Assembly (NCBI GenBank): GCA_905215345.1
Contig: CAJMPR010000001.1
Location: forward strand, 62,001-126,000
Direction: 5' to 3'
Source: an uncultured bacterium
Lineage (GTDB): Bacteria > Bacteroidota > Bacteroidia > Bacteroidales > Bacteroidaceae
DNA length: 64,000 bases
Every line of letters starts with the position of its first letter. The first letter of the stretch is position 1. The translations under genes were made by a program, and so were the position numbers. Shown here piece after piece: positions 17,507 to 26,097 of the stretch. The notes below the pieces were generated by a model. The model was given only the letters and a program-made list of their open reading frames with translations, ran no database searches and had not been told where the DNA came from.

Positions 17507-18679
17507 TTATAACTTCAATAAAGTTAACCACATAGTTCCTATATTTGAGATAGAAAAATCCTGAGACTTTAAAAAAGCTGCTTTCGCCATTTCACATCTA
17601 AGTTCATGATTATTGATTAATAATTGTATTTTCAAACAGTAGTCATTTAAATCAAAAGGTTTTACCAAAAAACCATTTTCTCCATCATCTATCAAATCAT
17701 TTGCAGATAAATAACTATTAAAAATTACAGGAACCACCCCATTTTGCATTGCTTCGGGAAGAACCATAGGAAAGCCTTCAAAAGCAGATGTCATACAAAA
17801 AATAGAAGCTGTTTGATATTCTATAGTCGGATCCTTAAAACCTTCAAAAGAGATTCTATCCAATCCCAGTTTTTTACTCATTTCTTTTATTGCAATTAAC
17901 TCATCTCCTCCTCCCACTACTTTTAGATGCCACTCAGGAAATAACAAATAAAGCTTATGCCATACTTTAAGTAATAAATCCACCCTCTTTTGATAAGTAT
18001 CAATTCTACCTACATATAATATTTCCTTTTGCTTATTATCTAAATTAAAAGAAAAACTAAAAGAGCATGGATTAGGAATAGCTACAACCTTATTATTATC
18101 ATAATCCGGTACAAAAAAAGAAAGTTCTTCTTTATAATTTTGCGACAATAAAATTACATAGTTACTGTTTTCCAACAAATTTTTATAATGTTTTTGGTAT
18201 TTCCATTTGTATAAATATAAAATTATTTTTTTTACAATAGAATAATCTGTCAAAGCTAAGAACGATGTTAAATGGTACTTCTTATATTTTTCAAAATATG
18301 AAATTGAATAGTTTTTTATTGAAGCCAATAAAGAACTATGTATAACAGATATTAATGAAACCTTAGGGTTACACTTACAATAATAAGAAAACCCCGAAGT
18401 TCTAGGACTTAAACCTCCTTGATTAATAACTTTATCAATACTTTTACTTTCTAAAAAAGATAAATAGAAGTTTACATTTTCATTGTCATGCAAATCGTCA
18501 GGATTGGGTAAATAGTATTGCTCTGCCGAAGCATTGTTATCGTCAATCTTACCTGCTAAAGATAAAAAATAGACTTTTATATTATTTTCTTGAAAGAAAT
18601 CACGGAGAACACAGGTAACTCTCTCCACTCCTCCCTTTAATGGATCTATAATACCACTATATATAAAAAGAACATTCAT
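17507..18679 (-). CDS. Family 4 glycosyltransferase
   Basis: The 390-residue GT-B enzyme shows the C-terminal GT4 signature: ILYVGRIDTYQKRVDLLLKVW, then SAFEGFPMVLPEAMQNGVVPV with the EX7E pair. The N terminus carries the glycine-rich GGVERV near residue 17. It should transfer a sugar with retention to the growing repeat unit at the inner membrane. It abuts wzy with no gap and follows the LicD gene by 6 bases. Confidence 0.88.
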   Translation of the reverse strand: MNVLFIYSGIIDPLKGGVERVTCVLRDFFQENNIKVYFLSLAGKIDDNNASAEQYYLPNPDDLHDNENVNFYLSFLESKSIDKVINQGGLSPRTSGFSYYCKCNPKVSLISVIHSSLLASIKNYSISYFEKYKKYHLTSFLALTDYSIVKKIILYLYKWKYQKHYKNLLENSNYVILLSQNYKEELSFFVPDYDNNKVVAIPNPCSFSFSFNLDNKQKEILYVGRIDTYQKRVDLLLKVWHKLYLLFPEWHLKVVGGGDELIAIKEMSKKLGLDRISFEGFKDPTIEYQTASIFCMTSAFEGFPMVLPEAMQNGVVPVIFNSYLSANDLIDDGENGFLVKPFDLNDYCLKIQLLINNHELRCEMAKAAFLKSQDFSISNIGTMWLTLLKL

Positions 18680-18685
18680 AAAATA

Positions 18686-19486
18686 CTAATTATTAAAAGT
18701 CAAATATGAGATATGAGTTTTTCTATCTTGTTCATCAGGAAGTTTCAAATAGTCACCATATATTTTTGTTAAATACAGATCTGGATTGTTAGGAGCAGAA
18801 AATAAATGGTTCTCAAATTTTATCCTCGTTAAAGGGAAAACTACCGTTGGAGGACAATTTAAAGTAAATTGACATCCATAATTATAATTAATATTTTGAT
18901 TTTTCTTTCTATTATCAATATATCTAAAAAGTAAATATATCTTGCTTGATAAATTATACATTAAATTACATAACTTCCGCAAAATAATATTTGATGTACC
19001 TTGAAACGATAGCTTAAGAACACAATACCAATGCCAATACACAGAAAATTTCAATAAAACCGGGGTCGTATTTGCCATAGGAAAAATATCAATATAAATT
19101 CCTTTATATTTAAAATTTTTATCACTCATCCCATCCTCTATAATAGAAGATTGAAGTTCTCTTATTTTTGCATATGTAAAGTAATACCCTTCGTCAGTGG
19201 AGTGAGTTTGTACTACTAAATTAGACGATAATTCCGATGGAGCAATTTCTATAAACCGTTGAAAATCATTTTCCATCAGTTCTATATCCAAGTCATCATC
19301 CCATGGTATGAATCCTTCATGTCTGACACCTCCCAATAATGTTCCACCTGATAACCAATATGGAATATCATACTTTTTACAAATTCTATCTACTTCTTTA
19401 AGCATATCCAACATCCGCATTTGCATGCGTCGCAAGTCCGAACCTTCAGGATTATATTTTTCACGTAATTCTTCTTGAGTTTCCAT
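18686..19486 (-). CDS. LicD-family phosphotransferase
   Basis: The 266-residue protein carries the full LicD signature near its N terminus: YWLSGGTLLGGVRHEGFIPW, followed by DDDLDIELM, the metal-binding acidic cluster. The family moves phosphocholine or similar phospho-alcohols from CDP to sugars. The fused cytidylyltransferase three genes upstream is the likely source of its CDP donor. It lies 3 bases after the flippase stop and 6 bases before the GT4 gene, so all three are probably translated together. Confidence 0.85.
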   Translation of the reverse strand: METQEELREKYNPEGSDLRRMQMRMLDMLKEVDRICKKYDIPYWLSGGTLLGGVRHEGFIPWDDDLDIELMENDFQRFIEIAPSELSSNLVVQTHSTDEGYYFTYAKIRELQSSIIEDGMSDKNFKYKGIYIDIFPMANTTPVLLKFSVYWHWYCVLKLSFQGTSNIILRKLCNLMYNLSSKIYLLFRYIDNRKKNQNINYNYGCQFTLNCPPTVVFPLTRIKFENHLFSAPNNPDLYLTKIYGDYLKLPDEQDRKTHISYLTFNN

Positions 19487-19489
19487 TAT

Positions 19490-20926
19490 CTATTTCCTTA
19501 TAAGTGAAAGTAATTCATGTAATGAATCCATCTTAAAAGCTAATGAAACAGCGATATAACATCCTGCACCTACTACAAATCCAACAAACAATTGTAAAAT
19601 AGCACTCGAAAAGAAAACAGTACTACTATACACTATTCCCCCCATCAGAATAGCTATTATTAATGATGGAAAAATATCTTTTATTTGAGTTGTAAAGCTT
19701 AGCCCAATTAAAGACTTCGTATAACGAGTATTCAGATATGTTGCAATTAGAGCATATACGACACGCCCCCAACACATTCCTATGATGCCAAAAGGAATCG
19801 AGGAAAACAAGATGGTAGTAGCAATTATCTTCTTTACAATTTCCAGACGTAAAGCCCAATCAGAACGCCCCTTTACATACAATAAATTCAAATTAATAAT
19901 ACTCAAATGGTCTAACATCCAATCCAAACACAATATTTGTAATAAGACAACAATGCCAAGCCATTTTTCTGTCAGTAATAGAATTATTAATGGCTTAGCC
20001 AAAACAGCTAATCCAATCATTAATGGAAATATGATAAAAGAAGCTAAACGAATGTACTTTCTATATACAGACGCTAATCTCTCATCATCATCTTGAATGC
20101 TACTCAATATGGGAAAAGTTACACGAGATATTATTGAATTCACGTTAGAAGACGGAAAAACCGCAAATTGTTCCGCACGCGTATAATACCCCAAATCGGC
20201 AGCCGAAAACCTCTTTCCAATTACAATAGAGTAGAGATTATAATAGACTGTATGTATTAAACTTGATACCAATAATTTAGATCCAAAAGAAAATAAGATT
20301 TTAAAAGATTTCAAAGAAAATATTTTCAATGGAAACCAATGTAAAAAGAAATAATAAAGAATTGTTTGTAAAACGGAATTTATAAGTATTTGAGTCACTA
20401 ACGCCCAAACCCCTACATTTTCATAGGCCATCCAAATGCCAACAATACCTGATATAAGCGCAGCCGTCAAAGATATTTTCGACTGAGTTTTAAAATCAAT
20501 ATTAATAGTTAGTTTGATTTTATGAATAGCTGATAGAGAAGAAATGAGTAGACTTAACGCAATGACTCGCGCTACATTTACTAAACCGGGCATATTATAA
20601 AAATCAGCTATTAAAGGAGCCGAAAAGAATATTAAAACATAAAATATAAATGCTATAATTATATTGAAATAAAATACAGTTGAGAAATCTACCTCCGTCC
20701 TATCTTTTCGTTGTATTAACGCATTAGTAAATCCTCCATCTATAAATGTCTGAGAAATTTGAAGAAAAACAGCCAACATTCCAATCATTCCATAGTCTAC
20801 AGGCAATAACAAGCGAGCCATTATAATATTGATAACAAACTGCACTCCTTGCAATGAAAAGCGTTCAACCGCACTCCACAAAACACCTGACACTGTTTTA
20901 GACTTCAGGTTCTCTGACTCTGACAT
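19490..20926 (-). CDS. wzx: Wzx-type polysaccharide flippase (MOP superfamily)
   Basis: The roughly 478-residue protein has about twelve to fourteen helices and the WzxC-like N terminus TVSGVLWSAVERFSLQGVQF, then FGSKLLVSSLIHTVYYNLY and a GYYTRAEQ block. It should flip the lipid-linked repeat unit across the inner membrane. I start it at the ATG at 20926 (MSESENLKSK); an upstream start at 20950 only adds a short hydrophobic lead not seen in the family. Confidence 0.9.
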   Translation of the reverse strand: MSESENLKSKTVSGVLWSAVERFSLQGVQFVINIIMARLLLPVDYGMIGMLAVFLQISQTFIDGGFTNALIQRKDRTEVDFSTVFYFNIIIAFIFYVLIFFSAPLIADFYNMPGLVNVARVIALSLLISSLSAIHKIKLTINIDFKTQSKISLTAALISGIVGIWMAYENVGVWALVTQILINSVLQTILYYFFLHWFPLKIFSLKSFKILFSFGSKLLVSSLIHTVYYNLYSIVIGKRFSAADLGYYTRAEQFAVFPSSNVNSIISRVTFPILSSIQDDDERLASVYRKYIRLASFIIFPLMIGLAVLAKPLIILLLTEKWLGIVVLLQILCLDWMLDHLSIINLNLLYVKGRSDWALRLEIVKKIIATTILFSSIPFGIIGMCWGRVVYALIATYLNTRYTKSLIGLSFTTQIKDIFPSLIIAILMGGIVYSSTVFFSSAILQLFVGFVVGAGCYIAVSLAFKMDSLHELLSLIRK

Positions 20927-20982
20927 AAAGAATAAAAAATATATCCACAATCATTTTGTAAGCGTCTTTATTAATTTCACGA

Positions 20983-22317
20983 TTATATTGTAATAACGTT
21001 ATTTCTTTCTTCAAAATCCTGCATAACCCGAGCTATTGACAAAGATACGTTGCTATTAATAAAAGCTATTTTTTGCTGATTTACAGACTTTAGAAATGAT
21101 ACTATTTGATAACGTATTCCTTCACCGTCAACTTGATAGAAATAACGTTTGTTATCTACTGGATTTTCGTAACGAAGCTCAAAATAATCAAGTTTCCACC
21201 ATGGAGCAGGCACATAAATATAACCTTTTGTACCACTTATTACCAATTCCCCTTCCGATTTAGCCCCCATACCAACTTTAATAGAAGCTACTGAGTGAGG
21301 ATATATAAAAGAAATCTTGGTAAACTCATCATAATTTCGAATTGTAGGAGCTATGCGAGAAACAATCTGCATTCTGTCATAGTTAACACCTAAAAGTTGA
21401 AATACCGGCAATAATGCAGTAGGCCCCCACATAGTCAAACTATTCCAAGCTTGATCCATCTTCTCCTTATTCTTGTAGTCAACAGTTCTCAGACTCGTAC
21501 AAGTTGCATCAACTGATACAATATCTCCTATTTTACCGGTTTTAGCCAAAAGTATCATACGGGAATAAGCTACACTATAAGCAGTTTTTATACCTTCATA
21601 GAGAACACATTGTTTTTTTTCAGCCAAATCCATAAGTTCTTTACACTGCTGTACATTAAGAGCTAAAGGTGATTCATAAAGTACACTCTTTCCTTTTAAA
21701 AGAGCTACTTTAATTTGTTCATAGTGTTTGCTCGGATGAGAAGCTATATAAAGAGCATCTGAATTATCTATCAATGCATCATATGTATCGTATAAAGGAA
21801 TATCCTTAATAGATTGTGTTATATCATAATCAAGAGTCCAAATACCTATAAGTTTTACTCCATTAACAAACCTACTTTCAGATACTATTTTATTCAGAAC
21901 TACTGATTCTCCAACTAACCCCAAACAAATTTCTCTCTCTTTGGTCCGGAGTTGACTACTGGATATTCCCTGGGTTCTATCAAGATAAACTACCTTACAA
22001 AACTCGTTTAAATAATCAAATTTTCCGATCCAATCACTACCAACAGTAAAGATATCAATATTCAAGCGTTGTATATCATCTATTTTCTGTCCCTCATATT
22101 CTTCCACCACTATTTCATCAGCCAAACCAGTAGCACGAACAGCTTCTATACGTTCTATTAGTGTCTGTTGGACATTGATTTTACCACGTGTAATATCAAA
22201 ATCATCTGCGGTTACACCAACAATCAAGTAATCACCTAATGCTTTTGCTCTTTCCAACAGTCTGATATGGCCATAATGAAGTAAATCATAAGTACCATAG
22301 GTTATAACTTTAATCAT
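20983..22317 (-). CDS. Cytidylyltransferase fused to Gfo/Idh/MocA oxidoreductase
   Basis: The 444-residue protein has two enzymes in one chain. Residues 1 to about 130 are a TagD/GCT-type cytidylyltransferase, with YGTYDLLHYGHIRLLERAK (HxGH) and the C-terminal RTQGISSSQLR signature. Residues of about 145-444 are a Gfo/Idh/MocA-type NAD(P) oxidoreductase, with LYESPLALNV and YEGIKTAYS in place of the family EKP and downstream core. The fusion suggests making a polyol- or glycerol-like alcohol by reduction and activating it as a CDP derivative. It sits between the aminotransferase and the flippase, upstream of two LicD genes that would use a CDP donor. The product is inferred, not known. Confidence 0.8.
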   Translation of the reverse strand: MIKVITYGTYDLLHYGHIRLLERAKALGDYLIVGVTADDFDITRGKINVQQTLIERIEAVRATGLADEIVVEEYEGQKIDDIQRLNIDIFTVGSDWIGKFDYLNEFCKVVYLDRTQGISSSQLRTKEREICLGLVGESVVLNKIVSESRFVNGVKLIGIWTLDYDITQSIKDIPLYDTYDALIDNSDALYIASHPSKHYEQIKVALLKGKSVLYESPLALNVQQCKELMDLAEKKQCVLYEGIKTAYSVAYSRMILLAKTGKIGDIVSVDATCTSLRTVDYKNKEKMDQAWNSLTMWGPTALLPVFQLLGVNYDRMQIVSRIAPTIRNYDEFTKISFIYPHSVASIKVGMGAKSEGELVISGTKGYIYVPAPWWKLDYFELRYENPVDNKRYFYQVDGEGIRYQIVSFLKSVNQQKIAFINSNVSLSIARVMQDFEERNNVITI

Positions 22318-22328
22318 AATAAGGATTA

Positions 22329-23387
22329 TTACTTATCCAACTCATCTATGGCAGAAAGGAACTTCTGCATTATTTCCTTTTCACCTGTAGATACCCTTAA
22401 GCATTTGCCCAAAACACCAATTCCATTATACGATTTTATCAAAATTCTTTTTTCTATTTTCATTTTGGCAACCAATTTATCAGCATCTGTTTTGGGTTTA
22501 ATGAAAATAAAGTTTCCTTCTTTCGCATTTACTTCATAATCCCGCTTCTGTAATTCATTAATGAGAAACTGCTTGCCTTCACGTTGCTTCGCAATTAAAG
22601 CATCCACCATACCCGGTTCTTCAATAATACATTCAGCAAATTTCATACTGAAAGCATTAATATTATGGGGAGTACATAGCTTCTGTATATAAGCTATTTC
22701 TTTAGCTTGCCCAACTATATAACCTAAACGGCAACCAGCCAAAGAAAAAAGTTTTGAGAAGGTACGGGTTACGAATACATGGTCATTATTCAATGCGTAT
22801 TTAATAAAAGAATGGGGATAGAAATAATGATAGGCTTCATCAATTAAAACTGTCACTTCATTAGCTTTAGCAGCAGCCATTATTCTGTCTATCTCTCCAG
22901 TAGTATATACATCTCCTACAGGATTATTCGGATTAAGAACAATCAATAAATCAACATCAGGCTTTATTTGGTCAATGATATTATTGACATCGAATGTAAG
23001 ATCTTCATTATAGTGCACAGGAATATGTTTTCTTCCATACATGTTAGCATACACCTCATACATCGCATAGGAAGGAGTAACTGATACAATCTTGCCATCA
23101 GGGCGGGAATATGCTTCAATTACATATCGCACAGCCTCTGCTGAGCCATTCGTTAAACATATCTGTTCTAATTCGACTCCAATAAACTTAGCCAACTTCT
23201 GAGTAAAAGCGAGTTGTTCAGGATATTTTGATATTAATTCGGGAGTTATAGTCGATAACACTTTATGAATAAACTCTTCAGATAAACCACCTGGATTTTC
23301 ATTGAGATCCATTCGGATATAATTATCACGGGAGTTTTGGTCAAAAATGCGATTTAATTTGACTAAATGTTCATTTAAATAATACAT
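22329..23387 (-). CDS. HisC-like PLP-dependent aminotransferase
   Basis: The 352-residue class I/II aminotransferase has the PLP-lysine motif RTFSKLFSLAGCRLGY, the NPNNPVGDVY stretch and the DEAYHYFYP Asp. Overall it resembles histidinol-phosphate aminotransferase and the related CobD threonine-phosphate decarboxylase. Position inside a capsule operon, as the first structural gene and 11 bases before the cytidylyltransferase fusion, argues against histidine synthesis. It may aminate or decarboxylate a small phosphorylated precursor for a CDP-activated amino-alcohol. That role is inference. Confidence 0.8.
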   Translation of the reverse strand: MYYLNEHLVKLNRIFDQNSRDNYIRMDLNENPGGLSEEFIHKVLSTITPELISKYPEQLAFTQKLAKFIGVELEQICLTNGSAEAVRYVIEAYSRPDGKIVSVTPSYAMYEVYANMYGRKHIPVHYNEDLTFDVNNIIDQIKPDVDLLIVLNPNNPVGDVYTTGEIDRIMAAAKANEVTVLIDEAYHYFYPHSFIKYALNNDHVFVTRTFSKLFSLAGCRLGYIVGQAKEIAYIQKLCTPHNINAFSMKFAECIIEEPGMVDALIAKQREGKQFLINELQKRDYEVNAKEGNFIFIKPKTDADKLVAKMKIEKRILIKSYNGIGVLGKCLRVSTGEKEIMQKFLSAIDELDK

Positions 23388-23435
23388 ATAAAAATATTTT
23401 AATAGAATTGTTTGTTATTGAGAGTATTAAGATTT

Positions 23436-23897
23436 CTATTCCACCACTTCGTAAGGATACCGATTTTCCTCAAAATTCCCTAACTCCTCAATAATCTCAA
23501 CCTGCTCCAACGTCAACTCTGATTTATTCCAAGTATTGATAATGGCATGAGCTTCTTGAGTCAATTCTTTATCATAAATTTCGCTATAACAATAAGTTAA
23601 TAGACGGACTTTGAGCAATGATGCGGATAACTTAGGAAGAACTTCTCCACTACGGTCCAATACCTGCTGAATGTATTGCTGTTTATGACCATTATCATAA
23701 ATTGTAGCGGTAAAAGCCACTAAGAGACCAAGACAGAGTTCAGCTTCTTCCTCTACAGTCTTGCCTCGAGTACCGTAAAGTTCAAGAGCCTGCTCGTAAA
23801 CGTCACGATTCAAACGTGTAAACTGATCAACGTAAATGGGACTTCCGTCCAAGCCGTAGACAAGAAGACTATGGGCTAAGGAAAATAATGAATCCAT
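23436..23897 (-). CDS. upxZ: UpxZ-family capsule transcription antiterminator inhibitor
   Basis: The 153-residue protein begins MDSLFSLAHSLLVYGLDGSPIYVD and has the conserved RLNRDVYEQALELYG block of UpxZ proteins. In B. fragilis each capsule locus starts with upxY and upxZ; UpxZ proteins block the UpxY of other loci, so that usually one capsule is expressed at a time. It is the second gene of the operon, as expected. Its best evidence is the pairing with upxY plus the family-like N terminus. Confidence 0.87.
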   Translation of the reverse strand: MDSLFSLAHSLLVYGLDGSPIYVDQFTRLNRDVYEQALELYGTRGKTVEEEAELCLGLLVAFTATIYDNGHKQQYIQQVLDRSGEVLPKLSASLLKVRLLTYCYSEIYDKELTQEAHAIINTWNKSELTLEQVEIIEELGNFEENRYPYEVVE

Positions 23898-23946
23898 TGA
23901 CTAAGTATGGTTTATGATTGATAATTTATGAATTACAAATAAAGAG

Positions 23947-24525
23947 TCACTCAACAGGTTCAACGAGTGAAGGAGAGATAAAGGTAGTAGCAACAGCCAT
24001 GACACCTTCAATATTGACTACTACGCGGCGATCATGACGGATACGAACAAACTCACCGATTACACCTTCGAAAACACCACCCATGATACGGACTTTCTGA
24101 CCTTTTACTAAGTGTAATTCAGCCGGTTCGACATAGAGAATAGCTTCGTCGTAACTACCAGCCACGAGAATAAAACTACGCATTTGAGCGTCGGAGATGA
24201 CAACAGGACGACAATGTTCCCGGTTCATAATAAAGCGTATAGGCATGGATGATTCAAGAGTCTCTTTTAAAGCATCTATACGCTTGCGGGTAGAATGAAT
24301 AAAGACCAAGTTATGAATGGCAGGAAGTAACTTGCGTACACGTTTACCACCTTTTATAATATACCCATATCGCATCGGAATGAAATTCTCTATCTTTTCA
24401 TCGTCTAAAATAGCTTTCAAAGCCAATTCACGACTGTAAGAAACACGAATAGCAAACCAATTTAATTGGGAATCTTTATTTTGTTGAGAATGGAGAGTTG
24501 AAGCTTGAGAGTTCACAAGTGACAA
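23947..24525 (-). CDS. upxY: UpxY-family (NusG-like) transcription antiterminator
   Basis: The protein (up to 192 residues) has the NusG-N-like core NWFAIRVSYSRELALKAILD, the IPMRYGY segment and KLLPAIHNLVFIHS. A KOW-type C terminus with VKGQKVRIMGGVFEGVIGEF follows. UpxY proteins stop premature termination in the long leader of their own capsule operon. No in-frame ATG exists before the core. The frame begins with TTG at 24525 or GTG at 24516, and residues 5-20 look like low-complexity intergenic sequence, so the true start is uncertain. The leader from the invertible promoter is about 230 bases. Confidence 0.9.
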   Translation of the reverse strand: MSLVNSQASTLHSQQNKDSQLNWFAIRVSYSRELALKAILDDEKIENFIPMRYGYIIKGGKRVRKLLPAIHNLVFIHSTRKRIDALKETLESSMPIRFIMNREHCRPVVISDAQMRSFILVAGSYDEAILYVEPAELHLVKGQKVRIMGGVFEGVIGEFVRIRHDRRVVVNIEGVMAVATTFISPSLVEPVE

Positions 24526-24742
24526 ATTAATGTTCGCATCTGGACATTCTTTAGGGACACCGGAGTAGTGAAATACCTCCCGGTCAATCTATGTAATGCA
24601 ATTATTTTCAATAGTTTAGTCTGCATTCATCTTATTCCAAAGCTTCTTACCATCACGGAAAAAGAAGCAGAGAAATAGTTATGTTAAGAATAAGCCCTTA
24701 AATAGCTATAAACGAATAGTTTAGAATGAAAAACCTTTTTTA

Positions 24743-24756
24743 AAACGTTCGTTTAA
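24743..24756 (+). repeat. Left inverted repeat of the capsule promoter switch
   Basis: AAACGTTCGTTTAA; the predicted transcription start of the capsule operon falls at its inner edge. Confidence 0.85.
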
Positions 24757-24762
24757 TATGCG

Positions 24763-24794
24763 CAAAGATAGTGGGTATTTTCTGAATAGGCAAA
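24763..24794 (-). promoter_or_regulatory. Capsule operon promoter, ON orientation
   Basis: On the minus strand TTTG (24794-24791) and TATCTTTG (24770-24763) are spaced by 20 bases, a perfect Bacteroides promoter. It lies inside the inverted repeats near the left one and faces upxY, so the capsule genes are transcribed in the orientation shown. No equivalent promoter faces right. Confidence 0.85.
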
Positions 24795-24941
24795 ATGTTT
24801 AATAAAATATTTCCAAATAGGCTTTATGCGTATGCGTAATATGTTAATTTACAGGTGTATACATCTAAATAAAAAGCGCATTAATCTTAGCTTCTATTTA
24901 TATAAATTGCCTACTTCCAGAAGATGCAAAAATGATGTTTT

Positions 24942-24955
24942 TTAAACGAACGTTT
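24942..24955 (-). repeat. Right inverted repeat of the capsule promoter switch
   Basis: TTAAACGAACGTTT, the exact reverse complement of the core at 24743-24756. Confidence 0.85.
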
Positions 24956-25139
24956 AAAAAGACTCTTCATATTTACACTATATACATCTTAAAATCAATA
25001 TATTATCAACTGATTTACCCCCAATAAAATTAAATCAATTTTATCAATCACTTGTATATTCTACCAATAAGAATTAATTTCGCCATTCACTACATTTTTT
25101 TCATCATTAATTATAAAAGGGTATAAAAACAAGAATGAA

Positions 25140-25504
25140 ATGAAAAAAGAAAAAGCGATCAATAGGATAAAAAAAACGAAAGTGATCCGAATAAAATCAG
25201 TAATTCTACAATAGGTCAAAGAGTTAAGAAAAAGAGAGGCGCCAAGCCCGGAACTCCGATTACCGGAATAAAAATACATCGGGAAATTTTAGAGAAAACC
25301 TTTCTGGAAATGTACCTGAAAGGATATTTGCAAGTACCACCAACAGCCGGTCTGACAACCTTGGCAAAATTCCTTTTTGAAAAAAGACTATTCCTCTCAA
25401 TCAGTAATAAACCGATAGCAGTCAACACAATCAGAGGTGAATTAACCGAACTTCTTAAAGAAATAAAATGTATAAATCCAAGAGGGAAGAAGATTAAAAA
25501 ATAA
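25140..25504 (+). pseudogene. Small basic ORF split by a frame change at an A8 run
   Basis: From the ATG at 25140 the frame MKKEKAINRIKK stops at 25214. The -1 frame, open from 25166 to the stop at 25504, continues with a natural-looking basic protein (KKKRGAKPGTPITG, then KTFLEMYLKGYLQ and TELLKEIKCINPRG). The two frames meet at eight A residues (25169-25176), and the zero-frame codons give a classic A-AAA-AAA slippery heptamer. The joined product would be about 120 residues. It may be a lesion, a phase-variable tract or programmed -1 frameshifting. The only ATG in the second frame is at 25310 (64 residues). The family was not recognised; a nucleic-acid-binding role would fit its charge. Confidence 0.45.
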
Positions 25505-25553
25505 GTAAACAATCACCCTCAATTAATGATGAACAATGTACGTTTAAAGGCTC

Positions 25554-25561
25554 TACCTTTG
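25554..25561 (+). promoter_or_regulatory. -7 element before the DUF2693-like gene
   Basis: TACCTTTG matches TAnnTTTG, but the -33 region is poor. Transcription from here (start near 25568) would meet the terminator hairpin at 25593-25636 before the next gene. Confidence 0.4.
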
Positions 25562-25592
25562 CCAAACATTAGCAAGGATTAAGCCACACCGT

Positions 25593-25636
25593 AAAGATGC
25601 TGTTTCTTCCACGAAGAACGGCATCTTTCTTTTTTC
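25593..25636 (+). terminator. Intrinsic terminator or attenuator upstream of DUF2693-like gene
   Basis: AAAGATGCxGTTxCTTC pairs with GAAGAACGGCATCTTT around a 3-base loop, and CTTTTTT follows. It lies 58 bases before the next start codon. It could end the small ORF upstream or attenuate the downstream genes. Confidence 0.75.
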
Positions 25637-25693
25637 TACTACTTGAACACCAACTAACACAATCGGTAACTATTATTAATCGCTAAATTCTAA

Positions 25694-26044
25694 ATGATTA
25701 TGCACAAGAAAAAGCCCGCTTCACTTCACGAAGCACTTCGAAATCTATGGAAAAATCGCATTATGCTGGAGAAGAATTACACAGAAAACTGTGCCACATG
25801 GATGACACAACGTATTGAAAGCCTTATAGATCACATGCAATATGGATATGCACTCATCGCCTATCACCGGCAAGACGGAACATTCAAACTCGTTAGAGCT
25901 ACCCTCATTCCCTATGAAACCACATTCAGAAAAGAATATGATATCTTTAGGATAGCCGGAGCCATAGTATACTGGGATGTAGAACGACAAGCATGGAGAA
26001 ACTTCCAATTAGAGAATTTCCTTGAATGGAGACCTATCAATTGA
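25694..26044 (+). CDS. DUF2693-like (SH3-barrel) small protein
   Basis: The 116-residue protein has the pattern I associate with DUF2693: SLHEALRNLWKN, then a strand-rich half with YHRQDGTFKLVRATL and VYWDVERQAWRNFQLENFL. Such proteins are frequent on Bacteroides mobile elements and near phage-like genes; their function is unknown. The first methionines (MIMHKKK) offer two starts, 25694 and 25700. It precedes the DUF4373 gene by 53 AT-rich bases. Confidence 0.6.
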   Translation: MIMHKKKPASLHEALRNLWKNRIMLEKNYTENCATWMTQRIESLIDHMQYGYALIAYHRQDGTFKLVRATLIPYETTFRKEYDIFRIAGAIVYWDVERQAWRNFQLENFLEWRPIN

Positions 26045-26097
26045 CAGTTTACAATTGATAATTGACAATTCAAAATTAATAATTTTAAATTAAGAAT

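Larger units (their letters stand above)
24743..24955. other. Predicted invertible capsule promoter segment
   Basis: A 14-base core, AAACGTTCGTTTAA, at 24743-24756 recurs exactly inverted at 24942-24955, and the A/T-rich flanks (CTTTTT outside) also match. The 185 bases between contain one consensus promoter, pointing left into upxY. Size, layout and the near-palindromic GTTC/GAAC centre match the promoter inversions acted on by serine recombinases such as Mpi in B. fragilis. No recombinase gene is in the window. Confidence 0.85.

Noticed and set aside
25216..25512. 98-codon minus-strand frame between the capsule promoter and the DUF2693 gene
   Set aside because: It is antisense to the more protein-like basic plus-strand frame and has no domain match.
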